Shown: piece by piece, positions 44,640-53,525 of the stretch
Numbering within the stretch: position 1 is the first letter of the stretch
Layout of the letters: every line of letters starts with the position of its first letter
Assembly (NCBI RefSeq): GCF_900142925.1
Contig: NZ_FRCN01000009.1
Coordinates: forward strand, 1-64,000
DNA: 64,000 bases
Direction of reading: 5' to 3'
Source: Chitinophaga sp. CF418
GTDB lineage: Bacteria > Bacteroidota > Bacteroidia > Chitinophagales > Chitinophagaceae
Made by a program: the position numbers and the translations under genes
The notes under the pieces: generated by a model
Seen by the model: the letters and a program-made list of their open reading frames with translations, nothing else
Databases searched by the model: none
What the model was told of the DNA's origin: nothing

Positions 44640-47600
44640 ATGAAAAAACACGTTATTCATTTCATGGGAATTTTCCCAATCTTACTGCTCCCAATAATTG
44701 CCTTTTCGCAGCAGTTGACTGTGAAAGGGAGGGTAACGGGCGCTGAAAACGGGGAGGCGCTGCCAGGGGTTACGGTCAGGGTAAAAGGGGCCGGCACAGG
44801 AACAGTGTCCGGGCCGGATGGCGCTTATTCATTGTCGCTTAAACAGGCAGACGTTTCACTGGTTTTCACTTTCACGGGATACGTCACGCAGGAGATACCT
44901 GTTGCGGGCAGGAGTCAGCTGAATGTGGTGCTGCAGGCCAGTAAAAAAGATCTTGATGAGGTGGTGGTAGTGGGCTATGGTACACAACAGAAGGCAAATG
45001 TGGCAGGTGCGATTGCGTCTGTCAAAACAGCTGATCTGAAACAGACGCCTATCTCTAATGTGGTACAGGGCTTACAGGGGCGTGTATCTGGTGTGCAGAT
45101 CACACAGAACTCCGCAGCCCCGGGAGGCAGTATTAGTATGCGCATCAGAGGTGTGAACTCTATCAATGGTACTTCGGAGCCGCTTTATGTAGTGGATGGT
45201 GTACAGCTGTCAAATTCCGGTGGAGTTAACGATGTTAGTTCCCTGTCCATCGTCAATCCCAATGATATAGAATCTGTCGCGGTACTGAAAGATGCTTCTG
45301 CTACGGCTATCTATGGTGCGAGAGCGGCGAATGGAGTAGTGTTGATCACCACTAAACGCGGTAAGGCCGGTAAGACGGTGGTCAGCTATGATGGCTATTA
45401 CGGTGTACAGAAAACTACCCGGAAAATGGAGATGATGAACGCGGCTGAATTTGCCGCGCTGGAGAATGAAGTGTTCAAGACGAATATTTATGATAATCCT
45501 GCTGCACTGGGTGAGGGGGTGGACTGGCAGGATCTTATTTTCCGCGATGCACCTATGCAGAATCACCAGGTCACAGTAGCAGGCGGTTCGGAGAAAACAC
45601 AGTTTGCCCTGTCTGGTAACTATTTCAAACAGGAAGGTGTGGTGATCAACTCTGACTTTACCCGTTATTCTTTCCGCCTGAATTTTGATCACCGGGTCAA
45701 TGACCTGCTAAGGGTAGGGGCCAGTATCCTGACCAGTTATGTCGTGAATAACTCGATCCCTACGGGGGCTACCAGCATTGATGCGGGAGTGATTACCCAA
45801 AGCATCCTGGGGGCTGCTATGGGTGCGCCGCCTACCTTAAAGCCTTACAGGGAAGACGGCAAAATATGGCCCTTTGGTGATCAGGAGAATGGCCGTTACC
45901 GCGAGGTAGTGAATCCCATAGGCCTGTCTATGATCCTCAACAGGGATAAGATCAACAGGACGCTGGGAAATATTTATGCAGAGATCAGTCCTCTGAAGGG
46001 ACTTACCTATCGTGCTAACTTCAACCCTGTATTATCAGGATCGCTGAACGATTATTATTCTCCCCGCGCTATTATGAACAGCGGCGATCTTGCTGCCGGT
46101 GGTGGTACTGCGGGAAAGACCAATGCAAACACTATTGTTTTACTGCATGAAAGCATCATTACATACGAAACGCGTATTGCAAAAGAGCACTCACTGAAAG
46201 TGACTGGTCTGTTCGCTACGCAGGCCAATAGCTCCAACTCCAATACGATCAGCGCCAGTAAATTTCCTAATGACGCCACCCTCAACGAAGCGGTGCAGCT
46301 GGCCACGGAAAGGACGGTGGGCAGCGGCCGTTCCAGGGATAGGCTGGACTCCTACATGGGACGTATCAACTATGGCTTCCGCGATAAATATATGCTGGAC
46401 CTGATTGCCCGTGTGGATGGTTCTACGAAGTTCGGTAAGAATAATAAATACGGTTTCTTTCCTGCAGCTGCTATCGCATGGCGGGCTTCGGAAGAACCCT
46501 TTATGAAAGGCAGCAATACTATCAGTAATCTGAAGTTCCGATTCAGTTATGGTTTGACGGGTAATGCAGGTGCTATCGATGCGTATAAATCGCTGTCTCT
46601 ACAGGGTACTACCGGCATGTATTATTTTAATCACGCAGCCATGACCGGTATCAGGCCTACAGGTATCGCCAATGAGGACCTGAAATGGGAACGCTCTCTT
46701 CAGGCTGACTTCGGCTTTGACCTGGGATTATGGAAAGACCGCGTAAACGTCACAGCGGATATCTATCATAAGAAAACAGACGATCTGCTTTTTGTGAAGA
46801 CATTGCCTGGTTCTTCAGGATACAATGAAGTGACCGGCAACTTTGCAAGTATGGAAAACAAGGGTATAGAGTTGTCAATGGATGCGATCATTCTCGATAA
46901 AGCAGTAAGATGGTCTGTGGCAGGAAACATCTCCCTGAATCGAAATAAACTGACCAGACTTGACGGCGGACTAACAGAATATGCGGTGAGTAATTACCAG
47001 GTAATGAGAGTAGGCGAGCCCCTGGGATTGTTCAAGACCTACATGTTTAATGGCATCTACCAACAGGATGAAACTGTGCTGGAAGGCTCCGGTAGCCGTA
47101 TTGGCGGGGTAAAGGTAAGGGATCTCAATAAGGATAATGTGATCAGCGCCAGCGACCAGGAAATTGTAGGGAATGCCAATCCTTCCTTCATCTATGGATT
47201 TTCCACTAACCTGAGTTTCAAACGTTTTGATCTCAGTGCATTCTTTGCCGGTACACAGGGGAATAAGGTGTACAATCTTGTACGTTATTCCTTCGAGAAC
47301 CCGCTGGGCAGCAGGAATATGTACAAAGCGCTGGTGAATCGCTGGTCAGCTACGAATCCCAGTAATGAATATGTAAGCGGTTTCCAGGGAGGACGCATTC
47401 CGCTGACAGACCGTTTCATGGAAGACGGCTCCTTCCTGCGTTGCAAGAATATCACGGTAGGATACCGTTTACCAAAGATCAGGAATATCAGTTCTGCAAG
47501 GGTATATGTAAGTGCGAACAACCTGTTCACCATCACTGACTATACCGGTTTTGATCCGGAAGTGAACACGTTTGGCAACTCCAACAAACAGATAGGAGTG

Positions 47601-47660
47601 GACAACCTTGTGTATCCCACTGCCCGTTCTTTCCTGCTGGGACTGCAGGTAGGTTTCTGA
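44640..47660 (+). CDS. SusC/RagA TonB-dependent receptor without STN domain
   Basis: This 1006-aa outer-membrane importer has a signal peptide (1-23, IIAFSQQ), a carboxypeptidase-regulatory-like domain (about 26-102) and the Ton-box-like DLDEVVVVGYGTQQ. The plug carries the DASATAIYGARAANGVVLITTKRG signature, and a long barrel follows. Lacking the STN domain, it cannot signal to a FecR protein, consistent with LacI control here. It begins a seven-gene co-directional operon. Confidence 0.94.
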   Translation: MKKHVIHFMGIFPILLLPIIAFSQQLTVKGRVTGAENGEALPGVTVRVKGAGTGTVSGPDGAYSLSLKQADVSLVFTFTGYVTQEIPVAGRSQLNVVLQASKKDLDEVVVVGYGTQQKANVAGAIASVKTADLKQTPISNVVQGLQGRVSGVQITQNSAAPGGSISMRIRGVNSINGTSEPLYVVDGVQLSNSGGVNDVSSLSIVNPNDIESVAVLKDASATAIYGARAANGVVLITTKRGKAGKTVVSYDGYYGVQKTTRKMEMMNAAEFAALENEVFKTNIYDNPAALGEGVDWQDLIFRDAPMQNHQVTVAGGSEKTQFALSGNYFKQEGVVINSDFTRYSFRLNFDHRVNDLLRVGASILTSYVVNNSIPTGATSIDAGVITQSILGAAMGAPPTLKPYREDGKIWPFGDQENGRYREVVNPIGLSMILNRDKINRTLGNIYAEISPLKGLTYRANFNPVLSGSLNDYYSPRAIMNSGDLAAGGGTAGKTNANTIVLLHESIITYETRIAKEHSLKVTGLFATQANSSNSNTISASKFPNDATLNEAVQLATERTVGSGRSRDRLDSYMGRINYGFRDKYMLDLIARVDGSTKFGKNNKYGFFPAAAIAWRASEEPFMKGSNTISNLKFRFSYGLTGNAGAIDAYKSLSLQGTTGMYYFNHAAMTGIRPTGIANEDLKWERSLQADFGFDLGLWKDRVNVTADIYHKKTDDLLFVKTLPGSSGYNEVTGNFASMENKGIELSMDAIILDKAVRWSVAGNISLNRNKLTRLDGGLTEYAVSNYQVMRVGEPLGLFKTYMFNGIYQQDETVLEGSGSRIGGVKVRDLNKDNVISASDQEIVGNANPSFIYGFSTNLSFKRFDLSAFFAGTQGNKVYNLVRYSFENPLGSRNMYKALVNRWSATNPSNEYVSGFQGGRIPLTDRFMEDGSFLRCKNITVGYRLPKIRNISSARVYVSANNLFTITDYTGFDPEVNTFGNSNKQIGVDNLVYPTARSFLLGLQVGF

Positions 47661-47686
47661 TATCTCATTCTTAAAAATGCTTCAAC

Positions 47687-49186
47687 ATGCGAAACATACT
47701 TTTACGATATAGTGTTGTCTCTCTCTTCACCTTATCCTGTTTTTCCTGCAGTAAACTGGAAGAGACGCCCTATTCATCCATTTATACAGAAAATTTTTAC
47801 CAGACTGCAGAAGATGCGGAAGCCGCGCTGGCTGCAGTATATAGTGAGCTGGCCGATCTGTATGCTGGTCCTTCGGCATTGCTGGTTCCTGACTTCAGTG
47901 CAGACCAGGTGTATCCGCGTCCCGTTGTGGGACGGGATACGTACACACTTTTTAGTTTTGATCCCCAGTATAGTGCGGTGGTTAGCTACGGCCGGTCCAA
48001 CGAATCACCTATTGATATATGGAACAATTGTTATGCAGGCATTGAAAATGCCAACTGGGTATTGCTGAAGGTGCCCAATACAAAGATGAGTAATGAGGCG
48101 CGTAAGAAGGGGATTATTGGAGAGGCTTACTTTTTGCGGGCATTCTTCCACTGGTTCCTGGCAAAGAACTTCGGTGATGTTGTGATCCGTATCAAAGCCA
48201 GTCAGTCGATCAATGATGCTTATGTTAGCAAAAGTCCTAAGGCAGATGTATACAGACAGATCTTCCAGGATCTTGATTCTGCGGAGGCTAATCTGCCTGA
48301 CTACAGCGGATCGCTGATAAAAGGCCGTCCGTGTAAGGAAGCCGCTGCGGCCTTATATGCCAAGGCAGCGCTCTATAATGAGAACTGGGCAGTATCGCTG
48401 CGTGAAGCGCAGAAGGTGCTGAACAGTGCTACAGGCATAGGGCTGATGGACAATGTGACCGATGTATACGATGCTACCCGTGAAGATGCAGCGAGGAAGG
48501 AGAACCTGTGGGCATTCGAAGCAGAGTCTGTTACCAATGGCCGCAGCTCTCAGATCATGAGTTTGTATGGTCCGCCGGGAAGCGCTGCTCCTGCGTATGG
48601 CGCCACATCCTATGGATCAGCGTTTGCTTACCAGGCTTTCTTCGATTCATTCGATCCGAAGGATAAACGGAGACTGCTGCTGGATACCAATTATGTCAAC
48701 AAACAAGGTGTGACAGTGCGGCAGTCGGCTATTACACCTGTTACCACACATGGCGTGCTGGTGAAGAAATATGCAGACCGTAATTCTGTTGGTGGGCTTC
48801 ATAGCACCAACATTCCTATCTTAAGAGTGGCAGATGTATATCTCATCGCTGCAGAAGCGGAAGCGAAGCTGAATGGCGCAACGGCTAATGCTTATCAGTA
48901 CATCAACAGGGTAAGGACCCGCGCAGGATTGGATGGACTGACAGAAGGACTGGGTGGCGATGCGTTCATTGCAGCGGTATTACAGGAGCGTAGCTGGGAG
49001 CTGTTTGCTGAAGGTGACCGCTGGTATGACCTTACACGTACCAATACCTTCCGGCAGGTGATTCCCGGGGCTGTCAATGATGTATACCGCGTGAGAAATC
49101 CGCAAGCGAGGAACCAGTATTTTCCCATTCCTCAAAGTGAAGTGAATGCTAACAATCTGCTGAAACAAAACCCTGCATGGCAGTAA
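47687..49186 (+). CDS. SusD/RagB outer-membrane glycan-binding lipoprotein
   Basis: This 499-aa lipoprotein has lipobox cysteine 21 (SCFSC, Cys18 also possible). SusD segments include IIGEAYFLRAFFHWFLAKNFGD (about residues 143-164), AAEAEAKLNGATANAYQYINRVRTRAGL and the C-terminal ERSWELFAEGDRWYDLTRT. It follows SusC by 26 bp and should present the glycan to it. Confidence 0.94.
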   Translation: MRNILLRYSVVSLFTLSCFSCSKLEETPYSSIYTENFYQTAEDAEAALAAVYSELADLYAGPSALLVPDFSADQVYPRPVVGRDTYTLFSFDPQYSAVVSYGRSNESPIDIWNNCYAGIENANWVLLKVPNTKMSNEARKKGIIGEAYFLRAFFHWFLAKNFGDVVIRIKASQSINDAYVSKSPKADVYRQIFQDLDSAEANLPDYSGSLIKGRPCKEAAAALYAKAALYNENWAVSLREAQKVLNSATGIGLMDNVTDVYDATREDAARKENLWAFEAESVTNGRSSQIMSLYGPPGSAAPAYGATSYGSAFAYQAFFDSFDPKDKRRLLLDTNYVNKQGVTVRQSAITPVTTHGVLVKKYADRNSVGGLHSTNIPILRVADVYLIAAEAEAKLNGATANAYQYINRVRTRAGLDGLTEGLGGDAFIAAVLQERSWELFAEGDRWYDLTRTNTFRQVIPGAVNDVYRVRNPQARNQYFPIPQSEVNANNLLKQNPAWQ

Positions 49187-49198
49187 AATGAAACAGGC

Positions 49199-51763
49199 AT
49201 GAGATGGATAGTAATGTTTTATAGTGTGATCATCCTCTTCTGCGGACAGCGTGTATATGCGCAACGTTTGCAGAATGATAAGCTGTTGCTGGAATGGTCG
49301 CATACGAAAGAAGGATACCGGCTTAAAGGTCTTAACATAGCTGGTAGGGGGCTGAGCAATCTGTCGGGCGAGTACCTGTTACTGTATAGTGCAGGTAAGC
49401 CCGACAGCACACCGGACCTGCATTATGCGGATACACATCCCGGTGGTTTTTCGCTGAAAGAATACAACTACCTGGTGCGGAACTGGGAGAGTAATTTAAG
49501 CCCGGTGAGTATGAACACCGCCGGTACAGCTATCCACTTTTATCCGGATAAAGTAGAAAAGACAGCAGATGGGCTGGTATTTTCAGGAACATCCAAAGAC
49601 TGGGACCTGAGCGCCAAATGGCAGCTGGATGAGCGATTCCATCATGATATACTGGTGAATATCACGCTAAGGGCAAAGCGGGCGGGTTATTATTCGATCG
49701 CTACGCCTACGTTGGCAACGGTGAAAGATAAGCAGCCTGATTTTGCCATGATACCCGGGTATTTTCAAAGTAATACCGTACAACATGATCTCGTACTTAG
49801 CTATGGTTATGGACAGGGGATACCCGATAAACCGGTTATTTTCCGGGAACGTACCGCCAGTACATTAAGTCCGCTGGTAACGAAAGACGGTATTACTCTT
49901 GCTGTCATACCCGAACCGGGAACAGGGCGTGATCCCTGGGAAAAAGATGAGAATACACATAATCTCTGGAAACTGGGACTGTCCGTGATGAACAGGGAAG
50001 GTGCTTATACGCCGGTCGCTTATCATCCAGTACTGGGACAAACCGGTTCGTACATGGATGCGGGAGAACAACGCACCTTTTCTTTCAGATATACGGTGCA
50101 GCCGGCAGACTGGTATACAGTGTACAATCACGCGGTGAATGATATATACCGTTTCCCGGATCAGCTGAAACTGAAAACAACGCGGCAGTCTGTATCTGAC
50201 AGGATCATGTCCATGCTGCACTATCTGGATAACGACAGTACTTCCATGTGGCATACCTTCCAATATAAGGGACTTGAGATCGGTGCACAGGCATACCTGG
50301 GCGGGGTAGTAGGTTCCGGCAGGGATGCTATGAAGAATTCTGATTATGGAGCTATGTGGATGCTGGCAACTATTACCGGCGACAGTGTGTTGCTGAAGAA
50401 ACGTTTGCCGGCCGCCCTGAATTTTAAACTGGCGCAGCAACAGGCGGAACCGGGCTTTTTCCAGGGTGCAGCTGTCGGCCAGTACTACCTGTGGAAAAAG
50501 CAACGTTTTACGGAAGAATGGGGCACTTATGTGGAGCCTGTCGCATTGACTTACTATACCATGCTGGACATGGGAAATATATTACTGTTTGAGCCTGACA
50601 ATAAGCTCTTGCTGCAACGACTTCGCCTGGGAGCGGATAAGTTACTGCAATGGCAGCATGCTGACGGTCACTGGGAAGTAGCTTATGACGACGCTACGAC
50701 AAAGGCTGTCTTTAAAGATATTCCCGATCTGCGTCCGACCTTCTATGGGCTACTGGTGGCTTATCGTATACTGAATGATAAAAAGTACCTGGCGGCAGCA
50801 CGCAAGGGGGCTGACTGGCTGATGCGTGAGGGCGTTGACAAGGGAGCTTTCCTTGGGGTATGCGGAGATGCCCGTTTTGTGGCCGATTTTGCCACAGGGC
50901 AGACCGTTCAGGCTTTGTTGGACCTGTATGATCTCTGCGGCGAAGAACGGTATAAAAAGGCCGCTATCGCCGCTGCGCGGATATATACCGCATCTGTGTA
51001 TACGCACCCAATTCCTTCAAGGGCAAAAAAGATGGTGAAGGGACAGGAATGGGAAGACTGGCAGATCAGCCAGGCGGGGCTGAGTTTTGAACATGGCGGC
51101 AGCCTGGGGTCAGCGAATTTGCATGGACCTATTATGCTGGCCAGTCATGCCGGTATGTTCGTACGTCTTTTTGCGCTTACACATGATTCCCTGTTTATCA
51201 ACATGGCCCGTGCAGCCATCTGGGGGCGGGATGCTTTTGTCGATAAAACTACGCGTGTGGCGTCTTACTACTGGACGACGATGAACGCCGGAGCCGGCCC
51301 TTATCCGCATCATGCATGGTGGCAGGTGGGATTGCTGACGGATTACCTGGTATCGGAAACTAGCCTCCGCAGTAGAGGAAACATTAGTTTTCCTCATGGC
51401 TTTATTACGCCCAAAGTAGGGCCGCATACCTGTTACGGATTTGCCCCTGGAAAGATATTCGGTAAAGCGGCCCGGTTATATATGCCGGATGGTATGCTAA
51501 AAGTAATTAATCCGCAGGTAGACTACATCGCTGCATTAAGTACAACAAATGACAAAATATATATCATGCTGCTGAATGATGATGACGAGGCGCAGCAGAC
51601 GGTACTGCAGTTTGACGCTGCTAAGGTGAAGAAGGGACAAGGCATTACTGCCAGCATCCTGGATGAGACAGGGAGGAAGGAAGGAATGGAAATTACCAGC
51701 CCGGAATGGCAGGTGCAGATACCGCCATTTGGCTTGAAAATACTTGAGATCAGTTTATTATGA
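49199..51763 (+). CDS. Secreted six-hairpin/toroid-like protein, probable glycan-active enzyme
   Basis: This 854-aa protein has a signal peptide (1-22, RVYAQ). The N-terminal part (about 25-310) is beta-rich. The middle (about 330-700) shows repeated helical hairpins with Trp-rich segments (LLQWQHADGHWEVAYDD, FYGLLVAYRIL, KYLAAARKGADWLM) typical of (alpha/alpha)6 toroids such as glycosidases and polysaccharide lyases. A beta C-terminal domain (about 750-854) ends it. I cannot assign a GH or PL family. It lies 12 bp after SusD and overlaps the symporter start by 4 bp, so it is firmly part of the operon. Confidence 0.75.
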   Translation: MRWIVMFYSVIILFCGQRVYAQRLQNDKLLLEWSHTKEGYRLKGLNIAGRGLSNLSGEYLLLYSAGKPDSTPDLHYADTHPGGFSLKEYNYLVRNWESNLSPVSMNTAGTAIHFYPDKVEKTADGLVFSGTSKDWDLSAKWQLDERFHHDILVNITLRAKRAGYYSIATPTLATVKDKQPDFAMIPGYFQSNTVQHDLVLSYGYGQGIPDKPVIFRERTASTLSPLVTKDGITLAVIPEPGTGRDPWEKDENTHNLWKLGLSVMNREGAYTPVAYHPVLGQTGSYMDAGEQRTFSFRYTVQPADWYTVYNHAVNDIYRFPDQLKLKTTRQSVSDRIMSMLHYLDNDSTSMWHTFQYKGLEIGAQAYLGGVVGSGRDAMKNSDYGAMWMLATITGDSVLLKKRLPAALNFKLAQQQAEPGFFQGAAVGQYYLWKKQRFTEEWGTYVEPVALTYYTMLDMGNILLFEPDNKLLLQRLRLGADKLLQWQHADGHWEVAYDDATTKAVFKDIPDLRPTFYGLLVAYRILNDKKYLAAARKGADWLMREGVDKGAFLGVCGDARFVADFATGQTVQALLDLYDLCGEERYKKAAIAAARIYTASVYTHPIPSRAKKMVKGQEWEDWQISQAGLSFEHGGSLGSANLHGPIMLASHAGMFVRLFALTHDSLFINMARAAIWGRDAFVDKTTRVASYYWTTMNAGAGPYPHHAWWQVGLLTDYLVSETSLRSRGNISFPHGFITPKVGPHTCYGFAPGKIFGKAARLYMPDGMLKVINPQVDYIAALSTTNDKIYIMLLNDDDEAQQTVLQFDAAKVKKGQGITASILDETGRKEGMEITSPEWQVQIPPFGLKILEISLL

Positions 51764-53502
51764 AGTCGACCATAGATACCACTGTTATATTCGTTTTTTC
51801 AGCCTTTGTGCTGTTCATCGGATTGTTGTTTGCCCGCACGGGAAGGAATATGAAATCCTTCTTTGCAGGAGGGGAAGCGGTGCCCTGGTTTATCGGGGGA
51901 CTGTCCCTCTTTATGAGTTTCTTTTCTGCCGGCACTTTTGTGGCGTGGGGCAGCATCGCTTATAAATACGGCTTCGTGTCTGTCACCATCCAATGGACGA
52001 TGTGCCTGGGAGGGATCATCACAGCTTTCTTACTGGCGCCGCGGTGGAAGAGGACAGGGGCGCTGACCGCTGCGGAGTTTATCCGCCAGCGATTGGGCGC
52101 ACCGGTACAGAAATTCTATGTCTATACTTTCCTGATCGTATCACTGGTCAATAAAGGCGCGGTGTTGTACCCGGTGGCAAAGCTGGTGAGCGTATCGCTG
52201 GGCTTTCCTTTAACTGCCTGTACGATTGTACTGGGGCTGATGATGATCGCCTATACTGCTATTGGCGGCTTGTGGGCGGTAATGGTGACAGACATCCTGC
52301 AGTTTGTGATACTGACAGCCGCTGTGCTGATCGTACTGCCCTTATCGCTGGATGCTGCAGGAGGCTGGGAGCGTTTTGCGCATAATGTACCTGAGGATTT
52401 CTTCTCTATTACCAATGGGGAGTATACCATTGGATTCATTGCAGCATTTGCATTGTATCATATCAGCTATATCGGCGGGAACTGGACTTTTGTACAACGG
52501 TATACCAGCGTGGAATCGCCTGTGGCAGCGAAGAAGGTGGCATTCCTGTTCGCTGCGCTTTACCTGGTGAGTCCTGTTATATGGATGTTGCCACCGATGA
52601 TCTATAAAAGTATCAACCCGGCGCTGAGCGGCCTGAATACAGAGAATGCGTACCTGGAGGTATGTCGCCTGGTATTGCCTCCGGGGCTTATGGGACTGAT
52701 GCTGACGGGTATGTATTTTTCTACTTCCGCTACCGCGAATACTACTTTGAATGTTACCTCTGCCGTAATTACCAATGACATCTATAAGGGCGTGATCAAT
52801 CCGCATGCTACTGATAAGCAGCTGATCCGGATGGCGCGTATGTCAGGGTTGTTGCTGGGTATCGGCATGATAGGCATTGCGTTACTGGTGCCTGCGGTGG
52901 GTGGGATGATAGAAGTGGTGCTGAGTATTGCTGCTATTACCGGCGGACCAACATTATTGCCGACGCTCTGGGCTTTGATGTCCAAAAAGCTGACTGGTAA
53001 GGCTGCGTTTATTATATCTGGCGTATGCCTGGCAGTGAACCTGCTATTCAAGTTTTTGGTACCCTTCGTGACAACGCTGAAGTTAAGCCGCTCGCAGGAA
53101 ATGCTGCTGGGTGTAGTATTGCCTTTTATCATGTTGGTGGTATATGAATTTATATTGTGTGCCGGCAAAGCGCCTGCAGATGATTATGTGCAATACCACT
53201 CTTTCCGCCTTCAGCAAAAGGCCGCAGCAGGACAATCAGCCGAAGAAGCGGCCGCTATCCGCAGGCAGAACTTATTTGGATTGCGGGTGATCGCTTTTGC
53301 GCTGGCATTTACAGCTTTGCTGTTGTACATCCTGTGTATACTGGCGGCAAGCGGAAAAATGCTGGTAGGAGGCATAGCAAGCGTGGTATTGGTGACGGCT
53401 GTTATTCCGCTGCTTGCAATAAGAAAACTCAATAACCGTGAAAAACATATCCTCAAAAGGACGCATGCTATAGAACGAAATGATGTGGCGTCATCCCGTT
53501 AA
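51760..53502 (+). CDS. Sodium:solute symporter (SSS family)
   Basis: This 580-aa inner-membrane transporter has about 13-14 hydrophobic helices, starting near residues 7-25. SSS landmarks include KSFFAGGEAVPWFIGGLSLFMSFFSAGTF and GGLWAVMVTDILQFVILTAAVLIVLPL, and a conserved TANTTLNVTSAVITNDIYKG core. SSS proteins drive sugar, sialic acid or carboxylate uptake with sodium. ATGA overlap with the preceding gene indicates translational coupling. It is the only cytoplasmic-membrane importer in the operon, so it probably takes in the released sugar or oxidised sugar. Confidence 0.92.
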   Translation: MKSTIDTTVIFVFSAFVLFIGLLFARTGRNMKSFFAGGEAVPWFIGGLSLFMSFFSAGTFVAWGSIAYKYGFVSVTIQWTMCLGGIITAFLLAPRWKRTGALTAAEFIRQRLGAPVQKFYVYTFLIVSLVNKGAVLYPVAKLVSVSLGFPLTACTIVLGLMMIAYTAIGGLWAVMVTDILQFVILTAAVLIVLPLSLDAAGGWERFAHNVPEDFFSITNGEYTIGFIAAFALYHISYIGGNWTFVQRYTSVESPVAAKKVAFLFAALYLVSPVIWMLPPMIYKSINPALSGLNTENAYLEVCRLVLPPGLMGLMLTGMYFSTSATANTTLNVTSAVITNDIYKGVINPHATDKQLIRMARMSGLLLGIGMIGIALLVPAVGGMIEVVLSIAAITGGPTLLPTLWALMSKKLTGKAAFIISGVCLAVNLLFKFLVPFVTTLKLSRSQEMLLGVVLPFIMLVVYEFILCAGKAPADDYVQYHSFRLQQKAAAGQSAEEAAAIRRQNLFGLRVIAFALAFTALLLYILCILAASGKMLVGGIASVVLVTAVIPLLAIRKLNNREKHILKRTHAIERNDVASSR

Positions 53503-53525
53503 AGGGGAAATCAAAAAAGAAATGT

